From Eopsaltria australis (Eukaryota; Chordata; Aves; Passeriformes; Petroicidae): a DNA stretch of 64,000 nt. Numbering within the stretch: position 1 is the stretch's first letter; the number at the start of each line of letters is the position of its first letter. Of the stretch, positions 1 through 10,766 are shown in pieces. The notes beneath the pieces were generated by a model. That model was not told where the DNA came from. It saw nothing but the letters and a program-made list of their open reading frames with translations, and did no database searches. The stretch lies in assembly GCA_034509425.1 (NCBI GenBank), contig JAVTVJ010001158.1:62001-126000 (forward strand), written 5' to 3'. Made by a program: the position numbers and the translations under genes.

Positions 1-1904
1 AGCATGAGGTGCTCCAAATTGCCAGTCTGACTCAAGCCAATGGTCCATCTCGTGCTCTGATCCCCCCAGGGTGCTGCTCACACTTCAGGAGAGGATGATG
101 ATAGCCCAGTGTGCCCTCACTCGGTGGGGAAGAGCAGGAGGAGGGCCATCCTCCCACTGATCTCTCCTATGTGGGTAAGGTGGAACAGAGGTGGTGCAAG
201 AGCCTTCAGATGTTCCCTACAGTGCTGTGCATGAGTGGCTGTGCTACCTTTGTCTCATACAGAGGAAAGATCCTTCTCCCAGTTTAATATAAAAGACTTC
301 CCAAGCAGTGAAAAGGAGCCGGGTGGAGGCACCCTTCTCCCTGCCAAGGGTGGCCCTTCCACAAGGTCTGTCCTTAGCACATGATAGTGGCATATTACAG
401 CTTATATAAAATGTGAAATCTTCACTGTGTAGAGCAGCCCTTGTGTTGGCACCAGAGCTTTGATGTGGGAGTAGCAGGCAGGGTCCCCATTCAGCCATGG
501 AGCCTGCTGCAGCCTAACCCTGTCCTTGAACAAAATCTCTCTGACATCTTCCCAGCCTGTCTCTGCCTGGCTTGACAGCTTAGTCACAGGGACCCCAGAC
601 TGGTGCCATCAGTGTCCCCAGCCGGTGACTTCTGAGTGATTTTCCTTGTGAAGAGGGGCATGTTTCACCCAGCAAATGGCAGTCACCTGCCTGGCTGCTC
701 ATGTCCTTTTCTGATGCCAGCAGATTCTGATGAGTGTAGAAAAATCTCTGCCAAAATGATGGAAAGGAATAATTTATTGTGAGATACTTGAACTGAAGTG
801 GCATCCAAGATAAATGAAGTACTTACCAAGCAAAAACACATTCTGTCTCTGTCCTGGAAAAATAACCCTCTAATGAGACAAAGCATGGGGGAGTCAAGTA
901 ATTAGAGTGGGAGAAACTCTAGTTTGCAGCTGGCTTGGATATGAAAGGTATTTGATTCCTATCCCCTTCATCTTCCTTTCCAGATTCATCCCGCATGCCT
1001 CCCTTCCCCACCAATTAGAGCTTTTCTTCCAGGCCCTGTCCTCTCCCAACCTCCGCTTCCTCCCAGCGGGTGAGAGCTACTCACTGATGAGACAGAGATA
1101 AATGGGTGAGGCCTGCCCCAAGCAATGAGTGCCATCACCCCAAAAGAGGGTCAGGGAGGCTGGAAAGCCCTCAGGGCTTTCTTTTTACTGATTATTTTAC
1201 ATGGAAGAAGTGAGGAGGCAGAGATGCGGAGGGAAAGATGCAGATAATTAATTTTCTGATCATGATGATTCGTTTCTTGAGTATGACAAAAATCATTGGT
1301 CTACAGGTGGGAGGTAAGCACAGAGATTATGGCCATGCTTTCATTTCCACCACTGCCCTCCTTTGAGAAACTCAGCCTGTGTACCACAGCCACCCCTGGC
1401 AGCCACCCCTGGCAAGGGCCAAGCCTGCAAGTCTTCATGGTACATCCCAAACTCTATTTCAATGCCAGGACTTGACACATAATTTTTTAAAGTCTGTTCC
1501 GTTGCAAATTTTATGGTGAACTTGGATGGGGTAAAACACTGGTGGTCCAGTTGAGAACTGGGAGACAAAAATAAGGAGACACACATGGAGCTTTGGGCAC
1601 CTGATTATCAGCCCAGCCAGCCTTGCTACCCCTGCTCCTGCTGTTTGGAGGTAGCCACCAATACGCTGAATTCTCAATGAAACCCACTTCACCTCCTCGT
1701 CTGGAGTGGTACATAGAAGAGTGTGCTGGAAACTCAAGTAGATGTTCCTCCATGATGAGCCTTACCACTAAAATCTTGACATTCAGTTATCCTCAATAGT
1801 CCTTGAAAAGGCTGCTCAAAGCTGCCCTCAGCCCCCGTGACAGGTCAGCAGGGAGGTTGTTGTTACACCTCAATGATGATTTTTCAATCTTTGTCCTTGT
1901 GCAG
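1..1904. other. Non-coding sequence upstream of first visible septin exon
   Basis: I see no supported exon or recognisable repeat here. The segment ends in a pyrimidine-rich tract and CAG acceptor at 1901-1904, so at least its right end is intron of the septin gene. Any upstream first exon lies outside the window or is not recognisable. Confidence 0.5.
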
Positions 1905-2096
1905 GACCAGTGGAGAGCAAAAATGAAGCAGCCATGTCTGAGCTGGTCCCAGAACGGCGACAAAAACCAGTGGTACCGATGAAACCCATGGGCATCAATG
2001 CCAGCTTGCTGGGCTACATCGGTGTTGACACCATCATTGAGCAGATGCGCAAGAAAACCATGAAGACAGGTTTTGACTTCAACATCATGGTTGTAG
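1905..2096 (+). pseudogene. SEPTIN3: septin exon with N-terminal coding segment
   Basis: Acceptor CAG at 1902-1904 and donor GTAGGC at 2097. The likely start ATG is at 1934, giving MSELVPE; upstream in-frame codons suggest an alternative upstream exon, as in the mammalian gene. The exon ends in the first base of the P-loop glycine codon. The reading frame is open. Confidence 0.85.
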
Positions 2097-2339
2097 GTAG
2101 GCAGAGACCAGCTGAGGAACTGGGAACCATGGCCAAAGACCTGAGGCCAGGTGGGAGAGCGAGCCCTGCAGGGAGGGCATGAGGGAGAACACAGCAGTTG
2201 CCCTGAGGGAAAATAGAGCCTGCACAAGGCAAGGAGACACCTCCAGCCCCTTCCCCTGCCAGCCTGGCTCTGTTCCCTGGGCCTGCTGTCATCACCAGGC
2301 TGTGGCAAATGTCACAAGCTTCCTTTCTGCAATCCTCAG

Positions 2340-2468
2340 GTCAGAGCGGACTGGGAAAGTCAACATTGGTAAACACCCTCTTCAAATCCCAGGTGAGCCG
2401 CAAATCTTCAGGCTGGAACCGGGAGGAGAAGATCCCCAAGACAGTGGAGATCAAAGCCATTGGGCATG
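2340..2468 (+). pseudogene. SEPTIN3: septin P-loop exon, left part before LTR insertion
   Basis: Acceptor CAG at 2337-2339. It encodes the intact G1 P-loop (GQSGLGKS) and continues to KAIGH. The exon should end GGGCATG followed by GTAAGA. Instead an LTR starts at 2469, and the last five exon bases GCATG reappear at 3371-3375, followed by the donor GTAAGA at 3376. The open frame runs only 11 codons into the LTR before a stop. Confidence 0.85.
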
Positions 2469-3370
2469 TGTCAGAGACTGAAAATAGTTCATGCCTCAAA
2501 CACTGATGTAAAGTTTTGATCAAAGAAGCTTCCCTAAAGATACCTGACTGGGACTTTGGACTGAGCTAAACTACTGAGATTAGGTAAAGGGAAAAGCTTA
2601 TTGTTCAATCATCTCAGTCTGAGGGAGAGGAATCCATCCTCAGAGCCTGGAGCCACCAGCTGGACTGAGAATCATTTCTGGCTGAGTTTGGGGTGGGGGG
2701 GCAAAGCACAGCTCACAGAAGCCACGTTTACACAGCCCTCCCCCAGCTGAAGGGGGGAGGAGGATGGCGTAACCTCTGGTCAGAGGCAATACACACTCAT
2801 CCTCCAAATACACAAACTGGCCCAGCTGTGAAGCCCCCCCAACCCCACAAGCCACATCCACGGGACTCTCACGTGAGAGGCAGCTGAGGGGGAGTCACAA
2901 TCCATCACAGACCCCCCAAAGTGCTCCCCAGATGCCTTGCACCACAGGACTGCACGTGATGCAGGCAGAGTCTGCTGCTGGAGGCTGCCCCCTCCCCTGC
3001 GGGGGACATGCCTGGACATTTCCACCTGGCCTGAGTGTATATTAACCCATGGCACTCTGTGCTTTTGGGGGGACTTCCACCACCGAGAAGAGGACATCAG
3101 AACACCAATGGGACCCACAGAGTGGTGATACCTTTTTGTCCCTGTCCCTCTCTTTCCCCCCCATCTTTCTCCCTACTCTCTCTTTTCTCTCTTTTCTTCT
3201 CTCTCTCTCTTTCTTATTTCTCCCTACTCCCTCTTTTCTTTCTCTCCTTCTCTCTCTCTCTCATATTTACTATCAAATAAAACCCATACTATTGATTGGC
3301 ATATGGTCTCGCTTGTACCTTAATTCGGGCAGAGGTATCTCTAAAGAACTTTAATAATTAGATCGTAACA
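2469..3370 (+). mobile_element. Solo LTR, family A (tRNA-Ser-type ERV), in septin exon
   Basis: The 902-bp element starts TGTCAGAGACTG and ends GATCGTAACA, flanked by the 5-bp duplication GCATG (2464-2468 and 3371-3375). It matches four other copies in the window, including both LTRs of provirus A1. It carries a TATA-like GTATATTA near 3037, a long pyrimidine tract at about 3128-3263, and AATAAA just after it. The tract is longer here than in the roughly 850-bp copies. Confidence 0.9.
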
Positions 3371-3375
3371 GCATG

Positions 3376-4111
3376 GTAAGAGCCAGGCTGCTGTGGTGGA
3401 AGCAATACTGATGCTTCAGCACAGTCTTGCAGAAAATCCCAGCAGTCTACGCAAATAGTTCTTTGGTATTAGGCAGCCCTTTCTCCATAGGAAGCTAAAG
3501 GACAGTTGTAGATGGCCTCAGGGACAGACAAGGCTTTTCTTAAACAGCAATGCCCCTGATGCCACAGCCAAAAGTGAAGGGTAGAAAAATAGATAGAGAG
3601 ATTTTGTTGCATAAGACATTAGTCTGCAGTTGTGGATTAAGCCTTGCTGTAAGTCATTTTCACCTGCAGTTACATTTAATAGTCTATACAAGTTGCACTG
3701 TTGGGTCCCATCCCAAACCTGGTAGTGCACAGCTCCTCATGGCAAAGCATCAGCACAACTCCTACAGTGGTGCAGGGTAATGAGCATCATCTCAGGTTCA
3801 GGATGATGCGTTAGAGGGGAGGAGAAGTTGTGTTAATGTAGGTACTACCTTTGGGCCACAGACTGAGCACAAATCCATTTTCCTGTGGCAGAGTGGTGTA
3901 AGGTGGCTTTTGTGTAGATATTACCAAAATTTGAGGTTGGACGTGCAAATGAGGGTCATAACTGTTGAGGCATGACCCAGCCTGGTCTGGTCATGCTTTG
4001 CTGGGCAGGGATGAGGGCAGAGCTCTCTTGTTCCCTTGTGGGACACAGAGACATGTCATGATAGAGCAGGTCTCCAGGGAGGAGTATGATTGTTTGCAAT
4101 TTCTCCCCCAG
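3376..4111 (+). other. Septin intron after LTR-interrupted exon
   Basis: Intron sequence between the displaced donor (3376) and the acceptor CAG at 4109-4111. No gene or repeat recognised. Confidence 0.5.
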
Positions 4112-4193
4112 TCATTGAAGAAGGTGGTGTCAAAATGAAGCTGACAGTGACTGACACACCAGGATTTGGGGACCAGATCAACAATGAGAACTG
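4112..4193 (+). pseudogene. SEPTIN3: septin exon with G3 motif
   Basis: Acceptor CAG at 4109-4111, donor GTGAGT at 4194. Encodes [20 protein letters not shown] and onward; the DTPGFGD G3 motif is intact, with one neutral-looking Ile to Thr change. Confidence 0.85.
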
Positions 4194-4568
4194 GTGAGTT
4201 TTACAAGGTCAAGGCCTTGTGTCCTAGAAGGGGCTGCAGTTAAGATGGTATATGAGTGACTACCATCTGCTTGGCCCTTGAAAGCATCTGGGATTCTATT
4301 GCACTCAGGGGGCTGATAATGGGGCCATGGGACTGTGAAACCATGGGTCTGTGTGTGTGATTGAGGGTATGCACATATTACATGGTGAGTGCTTATTTCT
4401 GTGCCCAGTTACAGAAACTCTTAATCATCTGTGCTGATGGCGAGATGCTTGAGCTGGATGTTTTTTATGCCTGAGACTGCTTTGCTGCTGTCAGAGCTGG
4501 GAACACTGTAGGCAGGAACACGAGGAGATTTGTACCTGTCTATTCATCTCCCTCTCCCACTTCAACAG

Positions 4569-4706
4569 CTGGGAGCCTATTGAGAAATACATCAACAAGC
4601 AATATGAGAAGTTTCTGAAAGAGGAGGTGAATATTGCAAGGAAGAAACAAATTCCAGACATGTGCGTGCACTGCTGCCTCTACTTCATCTCCCCCACAGG
4701 CCACTT
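4569..4706 (+). pseudogene. SEPTIN3: septin exon, central GTPase domain
   Basis: Acceptor CAG at 4566-4568, donor GTATGT at 4707. Encodes WEPIEKYINKQYEKF through YFISPTGH. The IPDTRVHCC stretch I expect reads IPDMCVHCC; ACG to ATG and CGC to TGC are both C-to-T changes at CpG sites, typical of unconstrained decay. Confidence 0.85.
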
Positions 4707-5065
4707 GTATGTACACAGTCCCTCTTCCTTCCTCCAGCCCTTGGTCCCTCTGTGCCAGATACATACCCTACACTGCTGCATCTCAGATGTGGATCTAGGG
4801 GTCCTGCCAGGCTGGCCACTCTAACTTAACTTTGGGTGCTGTGGGGCTTGAAAGGGTCTAGGCCTACAAGAGAGGGAGACATGCCACTGTGTTTTTTGGG
4901 AGAGGGTAGAATGGATGGGAAGAAGGAGATGAGAACATGGTGGCAGCAAGCAGGGTATGTACAAGGGAGGGTTCACTGGTGCCCTGATGCTGGGACAGTC
5001 ACTAGGATGAAAGGCGAGGAGGGTAAAAAGTGACCCCTTCCATCTTGTTCCTTCTTGGGCTGCAG

Positions 5066-5180
5066 CTTGCGGCCTTTGGACCTGGAGTTCATGAAACCTC
5101 TCAGCAAGGTAGTGAACATCATCCCAGTTATTGCTAATGCTGACACCATGACTTTGGAGAAGACTGAATTCAAACAAAGA
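5066..5180 (+). pseudogene. SEPTIN3: septin exon with altered G4 motif
   Basis: Acceptor CAG at 5063-5065, donor GTGAGT at 5181. Encodes [19 protein letters not shown] and then [13 protein letters not shown]. The septin guanine-specificity motif AKAD reads ANAD (Lys to Asn), and one Glu codon is missing in the following helix relative to mammalian SEPTIN3 as I recall it. Confidence 0.85.
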
Positions 5181-5627
5181 GTGAGTATCTCCTCTTCTGG
5201 ATGGGATCATTCCCTGCCCTGGCTTGGAGGTGGGAGGAGTGAGTGGTATCCTTTCTGGGATTGCAGTGCAGTCTCCAGGGTGTGCACAGAGTCCAATGCT
5301 GTGTTGGTGGGTAAGTCCTAAAGATGCAGCTGTTTATATCTCAGAGGGCATCTGTTAGAGAAGGAAGAAATGTGAAATGTGTGCACCCCTGTGACATCTT
5401 GTGATATGTTCTGTCACGGGAACTGGAGAGCCAGACAAGTAACTGAAGTTGGGAAGAAAGACTCATCACTGCTGCCCTGTGTCCTCGCTTTACTGTGCAC
5501 TTCCTTGGGACAATCCCTCCAGCTTCTGCCCACTGGAAGGATATCCCAGATGTGCTTGCCTGGCCTTGCCAACTGCCTTCCCTTCAGGTTTGTGCTGCTT
5601 TGTGCTCCAAAATGTCTCTCTGCTCAG

Positions 5628-5722
5628 GTGCGCAAAGAACTAGAAGTAAATGGGATCAAGTTTTATCCCCAGAAAGAATTTGATGAGGACTTTGAGGATA
5701 AAACAGAATGACAAAATCAGGG
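5628..5722 (+). pseudogene. SEPTIN3: septin exon with 2-bp deletion
   Basis: Acceptor CAG at 5625-5627, donor GTAGGA at 5723. Encodes VRKELEVNGIKFYPQKEF to DKTE and then TGA. The expected continuation NDKIR is present one frame over, which fits loss of two A bases in the GAAAATGAC stretch near 5708-5711. Confidence 0.85.
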
Positions 5723-6563
5723 TAGGAAACATTTTATTGTAGGAGGGGAAGGGGGGATGAGGAGGGCACCACATTTTGTTCTGCACTTCAGCATCATTGC
5801 CCTCACACATAAGAAATAAACTACTTTTTAATCTCCATTCCTGTGGTAATTGCAGTCTCTTTCCAGGCCCAGGGATATCTTTAAAGCAGAGTAAACCTAT
5901 GAACATCTGCACAACCCTATGGATAGCAGAGTCTCCTGCACTCTGTGCTCTGGAAACAGATCGTTTCTCCCTGTGCTTAGAGATATCTGGGTCCCCAATA
6001 GCCTCACCTACTGTCCTACTTCCCAGGAAAGCTGCACCCCTACTTCATTTCTGGCTTTCCTCAGTACAATTTCAGCCACTAAGCTTGATGAATGTTCATG
6101 TGTCTTATGGGGAAGGATTACTCGCGTCCTCTCTTTCTGTTGTGAAGAACTACAGATCTGGTGAGAAATACTCACCTCAAACTATCCATATGAGCAGCTC
6201 TGGGCTGACAGACCCTCTGTGGGTTATGCTAAGGTACTTCTTCTCTGGTCATCCCCCTCCTCAGAAATGCTGGAGAGAGGTGCAGAAAAGCTCTGTCCCA
6301 GCTCCAGAGCCCTTGGTACTGCAGCAAGCTACCCACTAAGCTTGTTGGGGTGCAAGGGCACCTGAAAAGCAAGAGTCCAGAATCCTAGAGATAGCACTGA
6401 CAGGTGAAAAGGACAGCCAGTGAAGTTTTTGCTCTGGAGAATCTCTTCCCTCGGAGAAGGCCTTGTGTTTGTTGAGCTGAGAGGAAGAAAGGTGGATGGG
6501 GAACCGTGGTGGTGCTGCTCTCTGGAATGGGTTCAATGGATCTTTCCACATGTCTCTCTCCAG

Positions 6564-7019
6564 TGATGCCTGAAGGATTTTTCTGCTTTTCTTCTAAATA
6601 CTTCTTACACTATTCCCTATATTCACAAGTATTAGCATGCATACTTATGATGCTTTAGGTGATAATTTAGCCCGGTTTCGTGGTGTCCAGTAGGCCAGTA
6701 GACTAAACACCCCTGAAACTACGTAGAGTTAGAAGACCAAACACTCTATTTTCGTAAGCACTCAAGGTCTCCTAGTAGGACAGATTTTGTAAACTAGAAG
6801 TTAGCCCACCCAGGCCCCTTATTGGGCCTTCCTGGTAGATATGCTAATGTGTAGAGTCTTTAATTGTATACTCAATTGGGGGGACGGGGCTTTTGCGACG
6901 CGTTCTACCTGGACGGCAGAAGCCATCGAATGGGATCCTATTAAAATACCGAGGTAAATGACCCCCAACCCTCTAACCGTGTCTGAGCCTTTATTTCCTA
7001 AGACCAGAAAAAGGCATCA
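6564..7019 (+). mobile_element. Solo LTR, family B (gamma-like ERV), in splice acceptor
   Basis: The 456-bp element has 7-bp inverted ends TGATGCC and GGCATCA and is flanked by CCAG (6560-6563 and 7020-7023). It matches the 3' LTR of provirus B (36481-36937, opposite orientation). A polyadenylation signal ATTAAA lies near 6940. The left flank CTCTCTCCAG is a good splice acceptor; the exon it served now follows the LTR. Confidence 0.85.
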
Positions 7020-7023
7020 CCAG

Positions 7024-7123
7024 CAGGAAAGCATGCCCTTTGCAGTAGTGGGCAGTGACAAGGAGTACCAAGTGAATGGCAAAAGAGTCCTGGGCAGGAA
7101 AACACTTTGGGGAATAATTGAAG
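7024..7123 (+). pseudogene. SEPTIN3: septin exon separated from its pyrimidine tract
   Basis: Encodes QESMPFAVVGSDKEYQVNG through WGIIE, with donor GTAAAA at 7124. The CCAG before it is the right-hand copy of the LTR target duplication. It has only LTR sequence upstream instead of the original pyrimidine tract, so normal splicing to this exon is doubtful. Confidence 0.85.
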
Positions 7124-7337
7124 GTAAAAAAACCTCTTGCTTATGGGAGCTGAAAGCATGTCTGCAGATCACAGTAGTAGACAAGGGTCTGGATAACATG
7201 TCCCGTGGCTACCTTCCCATCCCATTTGTGACAAACTGCTTGAAACCAAGCAAAAGGAGAATTCTCAAATAGCTGTGCCAGGAGGGGACTGCCATGGTCA
7301 ATATGGTGCCACTATCACTACCTGGCAGAAGCTGGAG

Positions 7338-7984
7338 TGTACAGTTTGAGGGTCGGTTTCAGACGGCCGGGACAGACGAGAGATCTCTGAAGTCGGGTTG
7401 TAGAGCATGAGGTTTATTGTAAAAGAACGTTAATGTAAGAGACCTGCTGAGAGCTGCCAGATGCAGCCCGGAGCAGGTCAGAGAGACGAGAAGAGCTAAG
7501 AGCGAAGATCTAAGAGAGTTGAGAGCGAAGGTCTAAGAGAGGTTGAAGAAGAAGAGAGAAGAGAGAAGAAAGCGAGCTTGTCGCTTACAATACAATAAAT
7601 CATCTTCTGTGTTGAATATTCTAATTTTCATTAACCAATCTAGAACAAACTACAAATCTTATAACATTTGCATACAGCCTATGAGAACTATTGCATTACC
7701 ATACAGTGTTATATTTTAAACTCTAAAAGCTGCTTTTTGGACCCTCTGCCAGGTTGGTAGGGTCTGCTCTGACCCTTGGACCTGTCTGCAAGCAGAGGGT
7801 ATTGTTTAATCAAAGGGGGGATTACCTGCAGCGGCCATGCCATTGTTTTCCAGTTGTTCAGTAACTGGGGTTTGGTATCTCAAAGCTTGTCTTCACTTCA
7901 ATCTCGCTTACAGTTTCTAGATTCTCAACATCTTTTGCTAGGTAATCATATTTATAAGGCTTTCCTATTTCATCTTCCCCAACA
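7338..7984 (-). mobile_element. Solo LTR, family F
   Basis: A 647-bp element with TG...CA ends, flanked by the 6-bp duplication CTGGAG (7332-7337 and 7985-7990). It is the reverse complement of a second copy at 16671-17298. A 6-bp duplication is usual for alpha- and betaretrovirus-like integrases. It lies in a septin intron. Confidence 0.88.
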
Positions 7985-8257
7985 CTGGAGCCACTCTGAA
8001 CACCATGGTGTGTGAAGCTGAGCTCCCAAGGTTGCCTTGGTTTTCAAATGAAAATTCATGTGTGACTGCTCAGTATCTCTTAGGGTGTCTCCTCAATGCT
8101 CGACAGCGTGGCGTTCAGACAACTGTCTGTCCTTTCTGAAGTATGCAAGCTCTACCCACTTGAACCTGCCCCCATGGCAGGGACTTTCCCATACTCTATA
8201 ACCACAAAGGGGCTGTTGAAAAAATCAAATGTAACAATTGCTTGCTTTCTTTTCAGT

Positions 8258-8308
8258 GGAAAACCTCAATCACTATGAATTTGCCCTACTTCGAGATTTT
8301 GTCATCAG
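8258..8308 (+). pseudogene. SEPTIN3: septin exon, short C-terminal GTPase segment
   Basis: Acceptor CAG at 8255-8257, donor GTAAAG at 8309. Encodes ENLNHYEFALLRDFVI; a Cys to Tyr change relative to the mammalian protein as remembered. Frame open. Confidence 0.8.
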
Positions 8309-9452
8309 GTAAAGTCATGGTCATGCACCAGTTTGCTCTTGATGAGCTGGGAGTCTTCCTGAGATCCACTCAGAGTGAAATAGCCCCTATTAAATAGAAA
8401 ATAAAGTAAATTTCAGGCAGTGAAAGCTTATGTGGTGTAGGGTTGGATTGAGTTAAGGGATGGATACTCTAGTGCCTCTCTTAGTGACATGATCACTATG
8501 TCAGGTAGGTGCTAGTTTTCATGTATGAGCTGGATGCCTGGAGAAAAGCAGGATACTACCACCCACCTTAAGGTTGCAAAAACTCCCATTAAGGGAGTTT
8601 AAAAAAATCCCATTAAGGTTGCAAAACCTTCTGTTTGCTGCTGACAATAGGTCAGTGATAAAGAGGTCACTACCACATCCTGGAACATGTTTCTTTCCAG
8701 GTTGAAGGATGTGCTGGAACATATGAGCTGGAAGTGAAAAGCTTCATATTTCATTAGCTTTCACTGTCCTGGCTTACTTCTACTCTGTTTCATGAAGTTG
8801 CCTCAGCACAGATTCTGTAGAAGAGCTGTAGATCCAGGGTCACCTCTCTTCCCTATAAAAACAACACAAAAATTAAGAAAATAACAGAAACACTGTTCAA
8901 ACCCAGAGCCCTGTGGCTCATTCCACTTGTGGGTATGGTGCTATTGAGACATTTGGCCAGGTACAATGCTGTGACATCACCCTACTTCCCTCTTTTTGTT
9001 CTGTAATACCTTCTGCAGCAGAGGTGCTTTTCCAAAGTCTTTCAGTAAAAACATCCTACCCAAATGACCATCACAAAGCCTATAACAATCCAAGCCCACA
9101 GGCTGTGTATGGAGTTTGGGGATGATGCTCACAGCAATGTTCTTCAGCTTATGGTCTGCAGTGAGCCTGATACACCTCCAGAGGGGCAGGGCACTGGCAA
9201 GCACAGCCAGGAATTTCAGCCCATGTCCTGCATCCTGCCTCTGTGTTCTCAAATGCTGATGCTCCAGCTCTCAGTTGTGTATGATGGCACCCATGCTATC
9301 CATGCAGAAAGAGTGTTAACAATAATTAGCTAGACTGACTGACTGAAAAAATCTTCCATTTATTTCAGGGAATGAAATTATCATCAGAAGGGTAACACTG
9401 TGCTGATATTGGCTATTGTATCCTCTTTCCCAACCCACTTTGTCCCCTGCAG

Positions 9453-9705
9453 GACCCACCTTCAGGACCTAAAAGAAGTGACCCACAACACCCACTATGA
9501 GACCTACAGGGCCAAATGGCTGAATGACAATGGAGGGCTGCCCCCCATGACTGTCGAGACAGAGGAAAACCACAAAAGCAACCTGTGCAAGACCCTCCCC
9601 CTCCACGGTCACTGGGTGGCTCTGGATAGACAACCCACCCCTGCTACCCTTGACTCTACCATGGGCCTGTCTCTGCAGCATGTGGCACCTCCTCTGTGGG
9701 AGTGA
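9453..9705 (+). pseudogene. SEPTIN3: septin last exon with run-on C-terminus
   Basis: Acceptor CAG at 9450-9452. Encodes THLQDLKEVTHNTHYETYR to NDNGGLPP, then TVETEENHKSN. Mammalian SEPTIN3 isoforms, as I recall, stop just after this; here the frame runs on to a TGA at 9703-9705. One Arg to Trp change (CGG to TGG) is another CpG-type substitution. The start of the 3' UTR is therefore unclear. Confidence 0.75.
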
Positions 9706-9905
9706 GAGGATGCAAGTGTGAGTGCATGCGGGCGTGCATGTGCCTCCCTGTGTGCTGGAGAGGGACAAAGGCATCTCCCCCATCCTTCCCAGAGTGTCCC
9801 CGTCCTCGGTTTGTTTCTTGCACAGTGGCCTGTCCGTCAGCTTCCTTTCTCTTGTTTCTCTGTCTCAGCTGGGTATCTTGCCAGGGGGAAATAGTTGTTG
9901 GGGGA

Positions 9906-10766
9906 TGTCAGAGACTGAAAATAGTTCATGCCTCAAACATTGATAAAAAGTTTTGATCAGAGAAGCCTCCCTGAAGATACCTGACTGGGACCTTGAACTG
10001 AGTCAAACTGCTGAGATTAGATAAAGGGAAAAGCCTATTGTTCAATCATCTCAGTCTGAGAGAAAGGAATGCATCCACAGAGGCTGAAGCCACCAGCTGT
10101 ACTGAGAATCATTTCTGGCTGAGTTTGGGGTGGGGGGCAAAGCACAGCTCACAGAAGCCACGTTTGCAGAGTCCTACCCCCCAGCTGAAGGAGGGAGGAG
10201 GATGGCGTAACCTCTGGTCAGAGGCAATACACACGCATCCTCCATTACACAAACTGGCCCAGCTGTGGAACCCCCAACCCCACAAGCCACATCCACGGGA
10301 CTCTCACGTGAGAGGCAGCTGAGGGGGAGTCACAATCTATCACAGACCCCCCAAAGTGCTCCCCAGACGCCTTGCACCACAGGACTGCACATGATGCAAG
10401 CAGAGTCTGCTGCTAGAGGCTGCCCCCCTCCCCTGGGGGGACAAGCCTGGACATTTCCACCTGGCCTGAGTGTATATTAACCCATGGCATTCTGTGCTTT
10501 TGGGGGGACTTCCACCACCGAGACCAGCTGAAGAGGACATCAGAACACCAGTGGGACCCACAGAGTGGTGATACTTCTTTGTCCCTGTCCTTCTCTGTCC
10601 CCCCCATCTTTCTCCCTACTTCTTCTTTTCTCTCTTTTCTTCTCTCTCTCCCTCTCTCATATTTACTATCAAATAAAACTCATACTATTGATTGGCATAT
10701 GGTCTCGCTTGTATCTTGATTCGGGCAGAGGTATCTCTAAAGAACTTTAATAATTAGATCATAACA
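9906..10766 (+). mobile_element. Solo LTR, family A
   Basis: An 861-bp copy with the same TGTCAGAGACTG start and ATCATAACA end as the copy at 2469. Flanks are GGGGA and GGGGG, a possible 5-bp duplication with one change in a G-rich stretch. It lies just past the septin terminal exon. Confidence 0.85.

Larger units (their letters stand above)
1905..9705 (+). pseudogene. SEPTIN3: SEPTIN3-like septin GTPase gene, broken
   Basis: Septins are filament-forming GTP-binding proteins; SEPTIN3 is a neuronal member of the SEPTIN3/9/12 group. Nine exons in order give the N-terminal segment starting MSELVPE, the P-loop (GQSGLGKS), the G3 motif DTPGFGD, the septin unique region and the C-terminal NDNGGLPP segment. 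All internal splice sites I could check are GT-AG apart from the two hit by LTRs. Damage seen directly: an LTR inside the P-loop exon (2469), an LTR inside an acceptor site (6564-7019), loss of two bases near 5710 giving TGA, the G4 motif AKAD changed to ANAD, missense changes of CpG type (for example T-R to M-C in exon 4, R to W in exon 9), and an extended C-terminus where the usual stop is absent. Comparison is with mammalian SEPTIN3 as I remember it. The next gene is WBP2NL, matching the human order. SEPTIN9 or SEPTIN12 identity is less likely. Confidence 0.85.

Noticed and set aside
3035..3354. Ser/Leu/Phe-rich frames in family A LTRs (also near 10565, 39873, 42555, 60046) as genes
   Set aside because: They are translations of the C/T-only tract in every LTR copy.
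1905..9705. SEPTIN3 as a working gene with assembly errors
   Set aside because: Both LTRs carry clean target duplications, and point decay affects several exons; one error could not explain all. Read-level proof is still needed.
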